From IMG/VR virus record IMGVR_UViG_3300027833_001604, positions 45,014-109,013 of that record: a DNA stretch of 64,000 bases, one strand, 5' to 3'. The number at the start of each line of letters is the position of its first letter. Position 1 is the first letter of the stretch. The notes under the pieces were generated by a model, which was not told where the DNA came from, made no database searches, and saw only the letters and a list, made by a program, of their open reading frames with translations. The translations under genes were made by a program, and so were the position numbers. Below, in pieces: positions 16,163 to 25,168 of the stretch. Source of the stretch: a virus.

Positions 16163-17370
16163 TAGTAAGGTATATACTCTATTTTATCTTTATACTCTGC
16201 TTCACACAAAGTTTTTAATCTGCGTATGCATGGCTCGTTAAAATCAAAGCCACGTATTTTCCAAATATGTTTTAGGTTAGCCAAATAAGCTGCACTGAAA
16301 TCTTCAGCACCGTTTGGCTTACACATATCTTCTACTAGTTTTTTCATCTTGTTAACACGGTTAGGATTGATAACCGTTTCATTATACTGATAACGAAATG
16401 CGTCTAGTAGTTTTTCTTTAAACCAATCAGGCCAGTGTGTAACACTAAGGTTGTTTGGTTCGTATACTGTTTGTAGTATAACATTATTTACTTTCTTTAC
16501 ACTGCGGGCCCAAACAACAAAGTCAAACAAGTATAGTATATTCATAATACTAATTGTGCATGCTATATTAACTTTAACTTTGTCTGGATACTCTTGCTTA
16601 AATGCCAGCCACTTGTCTAGTGTATCTTCTATCTTTTCCCACTTGCTAGGATAACGTATCATGTCATTAAGTTTACCATGTGCGTCAATACTCATGCTAA
16701 GTGTAAGTTCTTTGAATTGAAACAATGCATCATATTCTGCTTTCTTTGGCCAAAATGTGCAATTGCTAAAAATTTCCATATGTATCTGTGGAGCCAATCC
16801 TGCGTCTGCAAGTCTTAAAACAAACTTCATAAACTGTGGATGCAAGAATGGTTCACCACCTGTAACTTTCATATGCTTTAGATGTTTTAATGCATCCAAG
16901 TCAATTGAATCAAAATCTACAACTTGATTCTTTTTTAGTTTAGTAATCAAGTCAATTGCTGCTTGTGAGTTTTTGTTAAACTTCAAGTAGTCGTCATCCC
17001 AATTGTGACTAAACTCTGGTCCACATGTTTGACATGTTAAGTTGCATAATCTACCCACTGTAATTTCTAAATACTCTAAACGCACCTCATCAGTAAAGTC
17101 TGTAAAGAACTCATCTGCTTCAGTTCTCATACTGCTACCTTTGGTTTCCTCATCAGCTTTACATTTGTAGCAACCAGGGTGCCATTCATTACGCATCATA
17201 GTTTCACGTATGTCAGTGAACATCTCACCATACACGTTAACATGTTCCTTGTCGCTTTCTTCTAGAAACCTATCATGGAATCTACAACAAGGTGTAGTTG
17301 GAACACCATGCATAATCATACCCGCTTTAAACGGATATGCACATGCGTTTTTAGGTAGTTGTTTAGACAT
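16162..17370 (-). CDS. Twitch-domain radical SAM protein
   Basis: Twitch cysteines C10, C28/C29 (TTPCC) and C67/C70 (GCYKC), then VGRLCNLTCQTC (C109, C113, C116) and MKVTGGEPFLHP. The length is 402 aa, with intact SAM-binding features. The stop and start overlap neighbouring genes by one base on both sides, in the order aminotransferase-like, this protein, next radical SAM. Confidence 0.9.
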   Translation of the reverse strand: MSKQLPKNACAYPFKAGMIMHGVPTTPCCRFHDRFLEESDKEHVNVYGEMFTDIRETMMRNEWHPGCYKCKADEETKGSSMRTEADEFFTDFTDEVRLEYLEITVGRLCNLTCQTCGPEFSHNWDDDYLKFNKNSQAAIDLITKLKKNQVVDFDSIDLDALKHLKHMKVTGGEPFLHPQFMKFVLRLADAGLAPQIHMEIFSNCTFWPKKAEYDALFQFKELTLSMSIDAHGKLNDMIRYPSKWEKIEDTLDKWLAFKQEYPDKVKVNIACTISIMNILYLFDFVVWARSVKKVNNVILQTVYEPNNLSVTHWPDWFKEKLLDAFRYQYNETVINPNRVNKMKKLVEDMCKPNGAEDFSAAYLANLKHIWKIRGFDFNEPCIRRLKTLCEAEYKDKIEYIPY

Positions 17371-18356
17371 TAAAGCCAGGTACCCTTTTGTTTGTAGTTT
17401 TTAAGTGCATGTCTAATGTTTACTCTATTATACACGCCATCTTTTTTAAATCGTTTCCATTGTTCCGCCTCTGGTGCTTGTGCAATGTGTATTGTATTAG
17501 TTGGCTCAAGTCCGTAGTGTTCACATAGTTCTACGTGTTCTTTCATATACTTCTTAGGCATAGTGTCAGGGCTAAAATTTCTCATAAGCTCGTTTGCAAT
17601 GCATACGTTTAAGTGAATACCATGCTTCCATTCTGTTTGCACTGCTAATGCGCCTTCGTTTAGTTTACTGAATACGATACCTGCACGCCAGTTACCACAG
17701 CTAAGACCTTTTGTAGTGCTGAATGCAACCATCTTAATACACTTTCTATCAAGGTTAATTTCAATACCGTGACATGTTCCAAACCAAGCCATGTCTACAA
17801 ATACAGGAATGTCGTTTGCATCACAGAAGTCTAACGACTCTTCCATCTTGCTATGCTTTGCACCAGTGCCACTAAATGGCAAACTAATAAGCAATGCATC
17901 GCCTTTTTGCAATGGAGTGTCATCAATGTAACGATGGCTTAACCATTCTTCGCCTAGGATTGCGTCTCTATTGTATGGATACTCTCCACGGAACATACGG
18001 AACTCACGTCCATTTTGTAAACACCAGTAGTGCCACCAATCCATTCCTTGTGTAGTTCCTAGGCTTACAAACCTATTTGGATAACTACGTAAGCCTTCAA
18101 TTTTATTTAACTTACTGCTTTCAATCCAATCTGGATACAATTCTAAATATGCATCACATTCGTCTTGCATACTAAAGATATCCATGTTGCCAAACACATG
18201 TTCAACTACATGATCATAAAACGGCATATTCCAAATACTGTTGCCGTTTGTTTCAAAAATTTCAGTTAGCTTTTTTGCTTCTTCTACATTAAGATGATCG
18301 AACGGACTATAGTGCGGTGTCATCTCGGTTCTGCTTGTTACTTTTTCATTCTTCAT
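17370..18356 (-). CDS. PLP-dependent aminotransferase-like protein (fold type I)
   Basis: The central part reads DALLISLPFSGTG, IPVFVDMAWFGTCHG, MVAFSTTKGLSCGNWRAGIVF. This is the aminotransferase order: Asp contacting the pyridine nitrogen, then the Schiff-base Lys in STTKG, then the Arg-containing G-x-RxG turn. At 328 aa it is shorter than class I/II aminotransferases (~400), missing part of the C-terminal small domain. It could aminate a keto-sugar or keto-acid intermediate. Alternatives are a decarboxylase or lyase of the same fold. Confidence 0.75.
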   Translation of the reverse strand: MKNEKVTSRTEMTPHYSPFDHLNVEEAKKLTEIFETNGNSIWNMPFYDHVVEHVFGNMDIFSMQDECDAYLELYPDWIESSKLNKIEGLRSYPNRFVSLGTTQGMDWWHYWCLQNGREFRMFRGEYPYNRDAILGEEWLSHRYIDDTPLQKGDALLISLPFSGTGAKHSKMEESLDFCDANDIPVFVDMAWFGTCHGIEINLDRKCIKMVAFSTTKGLSCGNWRAGIVFSKLNEGALAVQTEWKHGIHLNVCIANELMRNFSPDTMPKKYMKEHVELCEHYGLEPTNTIHIAQAPEAEQWKRFKKDGVYNRVNIRHALKNYKQKGTWL

Positions 18357-18933
18357 AATCTAAATCCCTTAATAAAACTTCTTTCCAACGCTCACCGTCA
18401 AAGAATAATAATTTTGCACGAGTTGAATTGACTTCCATATAAGAAGCTAGTGTTCCTGCTCCTACGGAATGATCCATTTTATCAGCATTGTATATGTTAT
18501 GTAATCGCACCGGTGCATTAATATCTACCTGTTTTGCGGATGCATTAACAACTACTTTAACATCTCTGTCGTTAAGTGATTTTGGAGTTCCAACCACAAG
18601 TTGAGCTTCGTGATATTTACTTGTTCTATATACACCTCTAAAAGCTGCGGTTGTAACTGTAATACTTTTCTCATTGTCTACTTCAAGTGAGTTTGATATA
18701 CCAAAGTATATTTGTTGTCCTACATTATCTTCAAAGTTTCCGTTAATTGCTGAATAGTCATGTAATATTCCTCTAAACAAATCTTCATTGTTTTCACTTG
18801 GAATTTTATCCCATCGCATATTTGTTTGTAATGGGTAATCAAACGAGTTAAAATCGGTTTTATGGTTCTCAAACTTTTCTATATCAACTGGCTTAATTTT
18901 TTTGTGTGTGTGACGTGCTGGTGTAAAATTCAT
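18346..18933 (-). CDS. Structural-type protein of unknown function, resembling a tail-fibre fragment
   Basis: The 195 residues are beta-rich with repeated Asn/Asp turns and no enzyme motif (for example DKMDHSVGAGTLASYMEVNS, then AKLLFFDGERWKEVLL). The VGAGTLASY and FFDGERWKEV elements recall the small repeats in phage tail fibres and other virion adhesins. It is the only protein of this kind inside the cassette, lying between the aminotransferase and a radical SAM gene with overlaps on both sides. It might be a substrate for the modifying enzymes; this is speculation. Confidence 0.6.
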   Translation of the reverse strand: MNFTPARHTHKKIKPVDIEKFENHKTDFNSFDYPLQTNMRWDKIPSENNEDLFRGILHDYSAINGNFEDNVGQQIYFGISNSLEVDNEKSITVTTAAFRGVYRTSKYHEAQLVVGTPKSLNDRDVKVVVNASAKQVDINAPVRLHNIYNADKMDHSVGAGTLASYMEVNSTRAKLLFFDGERWKEVLLRDLDYEE

Positions 18934-20183
18934 TTGTAATTCTTCATTTCTGGTATACTGTTAAATGTATCGGTGTTTCTAAGTCTGTCTAGATCCTTGG
19001 TATATTTTAAAAACCAATCCCAATACTTGCTTGCTTCGTCTTCATCTACTTCTCGCCCAAGTCCTGCACGTATATCGTCTATGCCTGTCTGGTATTCAAA
19101 CATGTCAACTCTACTATTGCTGATAGGCCACATTTCCATACTTGGTATGTGTTCCATTTTCTCTAATGCTTTGTTTTTTAGTTCTCGTGGCATATGTGCT
19201 ATATTTAAATATGCTGGTGTTACTACAACATTTGTCATACTTATACTAGCACGTTTTCTGTGATTTGTATAGAACCAATCCCATACTTTATCTAAATTAA
19301 ATATGTTTGTAGTCATTACTGTTACTGCAAATGTAATTTCAATGTTATCTTCTGCATAAAACTTTGCTAAATTATCATTTAAGTCATCCCAAGAATAATT
19401 ATCACCACCACGTATAACACTGTATAAATCATCTGTTGCTTCAATACTAATTAACAGTTCGATGTGTTTAAACTCTTTGAATATTTCTTTAAACCTATCT
19501 TCAAATACTGTTCCGTTGGTGCTGATGTCTAGTGCAACATTTTTAGCAATGCCGTTGTCAACAAACCATTTTAGCACTTCGTAACAACGCTCGTCATACA
19601 ATGGCTCACCGCCACGTAGTGCAACCCACTGTAAATTCTTAAAGTATTCTGGGTTAGCAAACAAGTTATCCATAAAGCCTAGTTCTTTAACACCGTTGAA
19701 TCCAATTGGTTGTTCTGTCCAATACTCTGGCATTTCTTTGTTTAGTGATTTGCCATCTTTAGTCCAACCTGTTGATACAAACGGTCCACAATGAATACAT
19801 GCTAGGTTACACTTGTTGCTAAGTGTAAAGTCTAAGTATCTAATATCTGGTGTGCTGTCTACATCTAGTGTTTCACTTTCCATACGTAAATCATAATCTA
19901 GTTTATCCCAGAAATACATACGTCTGCTACGTCCACTTTTTTCCTTCTTTGCACAGTTGGCACAACTAGGTGGAATTTGTCTATTGCGATGACTCTCACG
20001 TAATGCACGATAGTCTGGGCCTTCCCATATTTCTTTTAGGGTGTAGTCATTGATGTTACCTAACTTGTCTTTGTAGATAATATCAGGAACAACATTACCG
20101 CCCCACTTAATAGTCAATGCATGCCACGGTGCTATACACGTAGGCAAATTTTTCATATCTAAGAATTTATTTCTATACGCCAC
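18930..20183 (-). CDS. Twitch-type radical SAM protein lacking part of the twitch cysteines
   Basis: The radical SAM motif is intact: SNKCNLACIHC (C125, C129, C132), then WVALRGGEPLYD. In the N-terminal twitch domain C16 and C74/C77 (SCANC) are present, but the usual CC pair is replaced by GGNVVPDIIYKD. The auxiliary cluster may therefore have an open or different ligand set. The 417 aa are otherwise of normal length. Its 4-bp and 11-bp overlaps with both neighbours mark it as part of the same operon. Confidence 0.88.
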   Translation of the reverse strand: MAYRNKFLDMKNLPTCIAPWHALTIKWGGNVVPDIIYKDKLGNINDYTLKEIWEGPDYRALRESHRNRQIPPSCANCAKKEKSGRSRRMYFWDKLDYDLRMESETLDVDSTPDIRYLDFTLSNKCNLACIHCGPFVSTGWTKDGKSLNKEMPEYWTEQPIGFNGVKELGFMDNLFANPEYFKNLQWVALRGGEPLYDERCYEVLKWFVDNGIAKNVALDISTNGTVFEDRFKEIFKEFKHIELLISIEATDDLYSVIRGGDNYSWDDLNDNLAKFYAEDNIEITFAVTVMTTNIFNLDKVWDWFYTNHRKRASISMTNVVVTPAYLNIAHMPRELKNKALEKMEHIPSMEMWPISNSRVDMFEYQTGIDDIRAGLGREVDEDEASKYWDWFLKYTKDLDRLRNTDTFNSIPEMKNYK

Positions 20184-21237
20184 ATTCTACTCCACATATA
20201 TTTTGACATTGTTTCCAGCTACCACTATTTAATGCATCATTTAAATTTCCAGTAAACCAGTCATTTGATAATACCTGAGGTAGGCTATATTTTTTAAGAG
20301 AATTTTCTACTCTTGCTTCAATAAAACTTGCATCAACAAGTTCTATAGGATTATGTGATGCAGTATCTACACCAAATAAACTTGTGTGGCAACAAGGCCA
20401 TACAACACCCCATGGATCAATTTGCACTTCTCTATCATTATACCAAGGGCATACTGTTTTACCTTCAAGTTTTTGTTTAAATTCTAATTGGTTCTGTGTA
20501 TATTGATGGATGTTATAATCTCTATTATCACTCATGTTCCATTTGTTGTCAAAGTCTAGATTCTGTTCATCGTATTCATCTATGTCATAACATGCATGTA
20601 TTCTGTATGAATCTTTGCCTAAATCAACTAACAAGTTATCACCATGACTGTGTCTCATTTGAAAGCGAAGTGCATTAACTTCCCATGCAAGTTCTTCTAC
20701 TTGTTTGACTTGATGCTTATTGTGTTCAAACAGTGTCATAGTAACACTGGCTCTTCCGCCTACACTTGTAAATGCTTTTATGTTTTCTACAATTTTATTA
20801 AAGTCTGTTTTTCTGCGATATATAGCATGTGTATCTTCCATTCCATCTACTGCAAATACAACCAAATGATTTGTAAATCTTTTACATATTGATCCCATGT
20901 CAGTCCAAAACTTTTTAGTTCTCATACTTCCATTTGTATGTAAGTATAAACAAGTTTCTGGGTGATATGTAGTCCATATGTCAAGCATTTCTACTAATTT
21001 TGGATGCATCATTGGATCACCCCAATTACCATTTAATGTTAGTTTTCCGATAAACCATCCGTGTGTATCTTTACTAGCAAGACGTTCCCATACTTCCATG
21101 TCGAAGTGTTCAAGTATTAATTCATCCTTAACTTCATCACCGTCTTTGTTTCGCACACAAGCACCACATCTTGCATTACAAAAACTAGTAATGTCAATTT
21201 GTAAATTGGTTACTTCCTTGGCCCATCTGAATTTCAT
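20173..21237 (-). CDS. Radical SAM/SPASM protein (intact relative of the split gene at 4443-5445)
   Basis: SFCNARCGAC (C20, C24, C27) is the SAM cluster motif; LNGNWGDPMMHPK replaces GGEP. The C-terminal ~110 residues form a SPASM-type region with TVCPWYN, VVWPCCHTS and CQNICGVEC. The 354-aa protein therefore has SAM barrel first and auxiliary domain last, opposite to the twitch-type neighbours. This subfamily resembles radical SAM proteins found near surface-sugar genes, but the reaction is unknown. Confidence 0.9.
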   Translation of the reverse strand: MKFRWAKEVTNLQIDITSFCNARCGACVRNKDGDEVKDELILEHFDMEVWERLASKDTHGWFIGKLTLNGNWGDPMMHPKLVEMLDIWTTYHPETCLYLHTNGSMRTKKFWTDMGSICKRFTNHLVVFAVDGMEDTHAIYRRKTDFNKIVENIKAFTSVGGRASVTMTLFEHNKHQVKQVEELAWEVNALRFQMRHSHGDNLLVDLGKDSYRIHACYDIDEYDEQNLDFDNKWNMSDNRDYNIHQYTQNQLEFKQKLEGKTVCPWYNDREVQIDPWGVVWPCCHTSLFGVDTASHNPIELVDASFIEARVENSLKKYSLPQVLSNDWFTGNLNDALNSGSWKQCQNICGVECGV

Positions 21238-21240
21238 GTA

Positions 21241-22329
21241 TTAGATATACTTCTTATTTGTAATGTAATCGTGGCAGTCGCCTTCACGCACCATATCACT
21301 TGTTAAACAATGGATTCCACCGTCCCAAAAGTATTGGTGTCTAAAACGCCATACAATAGGCTCAATACCATGTGCTTCCATTCTACGAAATGCATCATCA
21401 TTTCTGCCTGTGCAAATAACTGTATTCTCATCTAGTGATAATACATTAACATCAAATACACTTTCGTCTGCATATCCAACCCAATGTCCTAACCATTTTT
21501 GAACATACTCTTTATAGTATCTACGCTTACGAGTATCTAAAAAGTCCTGTGGCATTTCGTGGTCGTCATCAACTTCAATAATGTCCCAATCTTTAAATTC
21601 TTCTGGAACCCACTTTTTGTTCCATGTCATTAATACACCTGGTCTAAGTAATGCAATTTTACCATCTGCATGCCCGCCTGTTTTAATCTCAAGGAACTTG
21701 GTGTCTGGATAACGTTGTGTAATTTCACGTTTCATCCACTCTTTACCAAGCAGTGTGCCTTTACCTTTTTTGTTATCTTCTTCCCATGCTTGTGAAAACA
21801 AAATGTGACGTCCACATTTTATCATGTTAGCCGCATGGTATAAAACTTTTTGTTCTTCTGAGTATGTATCATACCCAATTCCGCCACGCACCATTGCACC
21901 CGGCATTGAAACCCAATCGGCTCCATTTTTAAACAACTCTACCATATGATCGTAATATGCTAGGTTCTCAAAGTATCTATTGTCGCCACCTGTAAAACAT
22001 TCAAATACTGAATTACCATATGGCATTAGTGTATCACGTGGCATTAGTGGGTGGTTGGGAAATCCACAACTCATCCAAGGTAATTGGATTTGTTCTTCAC
22101 CATTAATAGTGAAAATATTGTTAGGGCGTAATACTTCGATGCCCCTGTCTTCTAATAGTTTTGCAAGGACTTCAATGTCCTCTTGTGTTTCCGTAAAGAT
22201 TTGACGCATAGTTTCACGTGTTTCAGGATCCTTGTGCCAATCAAATGTTTCTGGTGGGAATGGAGCGCCAAGTATAACCTTCTTCAAAGGTTGAAACTCA
22301 GTCCATGCATTAACTGCCGGTGTAGTCAT
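21241..22329 (-). CDS. Amidinotransferase/deiminase-family protein
   Basis: The 362 residues follow the glycine/inosamine amidinotransferase pattern: an N-terminal WTEFQPLKKVILG, later PGAMVRGGIGYDTY, the GGHADGKIALLRPG strand with the catalytic-type His, and GGIHCLT with the nucleophile Cys (about residue 341). Such enzymes transfer an amidino group from arginine to an amine, or hydrolyse it. All recognised catalytic positions appear present. It is the first gene of the - strand cassette half, facing a divergent + strand pair. A product with a guanidino group is the natural guess. Confidence 0.85.
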   Translation of the reverse strand: MTTPAVNAWTEFQPLKKVILGAPFPPETFDWHKDPETRETMRQIFTETQEDIEVLAKLLEDRGIEVLRPNNIFTINGEEQIQLPWMSCGFPNHPLMPRDTLMPYGNSVFECFTGGDNRYFENLAYYDHMVELFKNGADWVSMPGAMVRGGIGYDTYSEEQKVLYHAANMIKCGRHILFSQAWEEDNKKGKGTLLGKEWMKREITQRYPDTKFLEIKTGGHADGKIALLRPGVLMTWNKKWVPEEFKDWDIIEVDDDHEMPQDFLDTRKRRYYKEYVQKWLGHWVGYADESVFDVNVLSLDENTVICTGRNDDAFRRMEAHGIEPIVWRFRHQYFWDGGIHCLTSDMVREGDCHDYITNKKYI

Positions 22330-22371
22330 AAAAAAGCCTCTTTCATTTTTGTATAAATATATTTATCCATA

Positions 22372-22387
22372 TTAACATAGCTGTTAA
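22372..22387. promoter_or_regulatory. Inverted repeat in the divergent intergenic region
   Basis: TTAACA-TAGC-TGTTAA (22372-22387) lies between the divergent amidinotransferase and oxygenase genes, 28 bp from the + strand -35 box. It is a possible operator. On the - strand only weak promoter boxes are visible here. Confidence 0.4.
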
Positions 22388-22414
22388 TTGTAAGCACAAT
22401 TTCGATTAATACAA

Positions 22415-22443
22415 TTGACATAATGCCAATTATAATATATACT
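22415..22443 (+). promoter_or_regulatory. Promoter for the + strand oxygenase pair
   Basis: TTGACA (22415-22420), a 17-nt spacer and TATACT (22438-22443), followed by AAAGGAG before the ATG at 22469. The AAGA-NN-TCTT element is absent. Confidence 0.75.
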
Positions 22444-22468
22444 TGTTATAAACCAAAGGAGAATAACT

Positions 22469-23305
22469 ATGACACGAATTGCACTAGACAAAGACCATGC
22501 AAGTGAAATCACTATACATGAATTTGACGCTGCTAATATACATAGTATAGCACACTCTGAAGAATTATACAAGTCTTTTGAGAGCGGTTGGCCGGTAGTA
22601 ATTAAGAATTTAGTTATTCCAGGGGTAGACTATGATTATTATGATGGTCTCGATGATTGGGTTATTAAAGATAACAAATGGATTATGCCCTGGTATAACA
22701 GTCATATTAAAAAACGTGATCGATTACGTGATGAACGTAACTGGACAGAAGAACAAATAGACTTATTTCATAAGAAGCACAAACAGGCCAACAATGGATG
22801 GAACGAAGTGTTTGATCAATTGTTCCCACGTTATGATGCACCAGAGCGTATGCTTAGTCATAGATACAATATGCTAGTTGAAAACAAATTACACATTGAT
22901 GAACTAGATGAACAACACACTGGTAACGAACAACAAATTCGTATGTTTGTAAACTTAGACAAAAAGCGTCCACGTGTATTAACATTTGGTCCAGATTTAG
23001 AACAAATGTGGTATAAGTATAAAGACGAATTTAACTTAGAAGAATTAGACAAAACAAATATACATACGTTTATTAGTGAAATGCGTAATCGTTGTGTATG
23101 GAATGATAAAAAATGGGATCAATTCCATCATCCATTACACTACATTACATTTGATCCTGGTGACGTTTGGTTCTTTAATGCACAATGGATTACACATCAA
23201 ATTGTATTTGGTGCAAAGTTACAATGCTTCGAAGCAGACATTATGAATCATAGTTTATTAGAGCCAGAACTATGTATGGCAGAAAGGGTGAAGAACCTTG
23301 AGTGA
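22469..23305 (+). CDS. Putative 2OG-Fe(II)/JmjC-like oxygenase
   Basis: The 278 residues contain a possible metal triad H142-x-D144 (NKLHIDELDEQ) and H243 (ITHQIVFGAK) around a predicted beta-helix core, with DPGDVWFFNAQW before the distal His as is common in 2OG enzymes. The first 60 residues (GWPVVIKNLVIPG) recall the start of cupin/JmjC-type hydroxylases. A clear RBS and promoter precede it. It is on the strand opposite to the rest of the cassette and overlaps the next gene by 8 bp. Confidence 0.65.
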   Translation: MTRIALDKDHASEITIHEFDAANIHSIAHSEELYKSFESGWPVVIKNLVIPGVDYDYYDGLDDWVIKDNKWIMPWYNSHIKKRDRLRDERNWTEEQIDLFHKKHKQANNGWNEVFDQLFPRYDAPERMLSHRYNMLVENKLHIDELDEQHTGNEQQIRMFVNLDKKRPRVLTFGPDLEQMWYKYKDEFNLEELDKTNIHTFISEMRNRCVWNDKKWDQFHHPLHYITFDPGDVWFFNAQWITHQIVFGAKLQCFEADIMNHSLLEPELCMAERVKNLE

Positions 23306-24314
23306 TATACAACACACAATAATCGAAAACTACTTGCCGAAACAATTATTCAACAAGTATTATAAAGAATATCCAGTAGATTGGATTAAAGAATATTGTA
23401 GTGACCCTACTGTAAGTGAACACGACAGTAGTTTATATGGAAACTATAGTGCTCCTACTGAATTATACGATCCAGATTTAATAGCATGGGTTAAGCAACA
23501 ACTACCAGCTATTAAATTAGATGCAGTTGGCCGTGAAGTAACACACGACCATTTTTATACTAATTTTCATTACGATGAACGGGGCAGTTGGTTAGAGGAA
23601 CACAACGACTTAAAAGATATGCGTTGGTTAGTTACAAGCCAAATATACATGTGTAACAATCAAGGTGCAAGATTATTAGATAGGCAGTTAGAAGTTACAA
23701 AACAAATTCCATGCCATCCTAATTTATTTTATAGTATTGTTGCGGATCCTTGGAGCTGGCATGATGTGCCAGAAGTAAACAACCATAAAAGAAGTATACT
23801 ATTTCGTGTAGGTAAACGTAGGCATAGCACTATTGCACACCCAGATGATGAGAATGATACTGCTTATATTATATACAACAACTTCCAAAAAGACAGACAC
23901 TATGCAAAGTTAGGACCACGTATGGGCAATCTAACTGAAGCACATCTACATAGTTTAGGTGCTAAAAACATAATGCATACTGCATGGCGTAGTGAAGAAA
24001 GTCTACAAAGAAACATAAAGAAAGCCTTACAGCGTCATACACGGGTGGTTATTGTGCTGAGTGGATACTTAGTGCCTAGCTTAACGATCACCGATAATAC
24101 CGCACTACAGACGCTTACAGACGCTAATACGCCGGTGAATTTAGATGAAAATGTTGAGATTGCGGAGTATTTCCGTGTAACAGATGCTAACATAGACGAC
24201 TATGCAGACTGCGTATTTTCCGATTTAAGCGGTGATCATGTGTTAGCTGAAGCTGAGCAAGTAATGTATACTTACTACAAAAATAAGCTACATTTGAACT
24301 ACGTAGACTTGTAG
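23298..24314 (+). CDS. 2OG-Fe(II) oxygenase with extra C-terminal domain (TTG start)
   Basis: The frame begins with TTG at 23298 inside the end of the previous gene; no ATG is better placed and AAAGGG lies upstream. The oxygenase part (to residue ~175) has EEHND (H102, D104), SWHDVPEVNNHKRS (H155) and R165 ten residues on, a full facial triad with the 2OG anchor. Residues ~180-338 form a second domain of unknown function (possible alpha/beta fold with VVIVLSGYLVPSL). The last 16 bp overlap the convergent SGNH gene. Confidence 0.75.
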   Translation: MSDIQHTIIENYLPKQLFNKYYKEYPVDWIKEYCSDPTVSEHDSSLYGNYSAPTELYDPDLIAWVKQQLPAIKLDAVGREVTHDHFYTNFHYDERGSWLEEHNDLKDMRWLVTSQIYMCNNQGARLLDRQLEVTKQIPCHPNLFYSIVADPWSWHDVPEVNNHKRSILFRVGKRRHSTIAHPDDENDTAYIIYNNFQKDRHYAKLGPRMGNLTEAHLHSLGAKNIMHTAWRSEESLQRNIKKALQRHTRVVIVLSGYLVPSLTITDNTALQTLTDANTPVNLDENVEIAEYFRVTDANIDDYADCVFSDLSGDHVLAEAEQVMYTYYKNKLHLNYVDL

Positions 24315-25168
24315 ATACTAGTAATTGCAGGTGTTATTTCATTGGCTAGCAATTTGTTGCCTACGTGATTAAGATGCTGACATTCACACATGGCTCTGGG
24401 TGGCAAATTCTTTCTTTCAGTCCATATTAGACGACAGTCAAATATATCTAACCATTCACCATATATCTCTTGTATAAAATCTACATTATCATACCAGTAG
24501 GTTTTATGTTTAAATTTGACTGTGCCATCAACTAGTAACCATGCAAACTTTATTTGTTTATTGTTTATATTTGTTACTATATTCTTAATTGATTGTATTA
24601 TTGTTGCATCATTGAAACTAGAACCAGGTGTAGCACATTCCTCTGCCCATCTATATTCTATTACTTCACGCGGCAGATGTGGTATTTCCCATTCATGCCG
24701 AAGGTTTTCAATTGGTTGCGGTCCAGCTATTCTAAACATTTTATCAAATGTTGATCGTCCTGCTGGAATGTCTGGATGTTTATGTGTTGGATCATACATG
24801 ATTGATTGTGCAATTGACATATTACGCCATTCACTTTCGGGATCCATTAAATCATTAAAAGGATTGCCGTCAACATCTTTATTAAAACGCACTTGGTGTC
24901 CACCAAATCTAGGTTCTAATACAACCATTTTACAATGCTCGGTGAATACGTTTAAACGTAACAGTTCGTTGATAACCTGTAGTAATCCTAAATTATCTAT
25001 TCCAGGATATCCTAATGATAATACTTCTACTCCAAGTTTTTTTGCTACGAAATGACTGTATCTACTACTCTCTGGTAAACGTTTCTGATCACATTGTCCA
25101 AATGTATGACTGGTTCCTATAAAGAGAATAAAATCTTTAGTTGGAACATTAATCTGCTTTTGTATCAT
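24299..25168 (-). CDS. SGNH/GDSL-type hydrolase
   Basis: FILFIGTSHTFGQ (residues ~13-25) is the GDSL-block equivalent with the nucleophile Ser, GYPGIDNLG is the block II-III glycine region, and QHLNHVGNKLLA supplies the final His of block V. There is no signal peptide. SGNH enzymes in surface-polysaccharide clusters are often O-acetyl esterases or acyltransferases. The start lies 20 bp inside the upstream twitch radical SAM gene. A second, partial SGNH gene is at the right edge of the window. Confidence 0.75.
   Translation of the reverse strand: MIQKQINVPTKDFILFIGTSHTFGQCDQKRLPESSRYSHFVAKKLGVEVLSLGYPGIDNLGLLQVINELLRLNVFTEHCKMVVLEPRFGGHQVRFNKDVDGNPFNDLMDPESEWRNMSIAQSIMYDPTHKHPDIPAGRSTFDKMFRIAGPQPIENLRHEWEIPHLPREVIEYRWAEECATPGSSFNDATIIQSIKNIVTNINNKQIKFAWLLVDGTVKFKHKTYWYDNVDFIQEIYGEWLDIFDCRLIWTERKNLPPRAMCECQHLNHVGNKLLANEITPAITSIYKST

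Noticed and set aside
22325-22414. Strong - strand promoter for the 18-kb cassette
   Set aside because: Only poor boxes (TTAACA-17-AAATAT and TTGTGC-18-TTAATA) are visible, so no feature was called.
24516-25055. Long + strand ORF (179 aa) opposite the SGNH hydrolase gene
   Set aside because: It is rich in Ser/Cys/Leu, has no ribosome site and mirrors a - strand gene with clear SGNH motifs.
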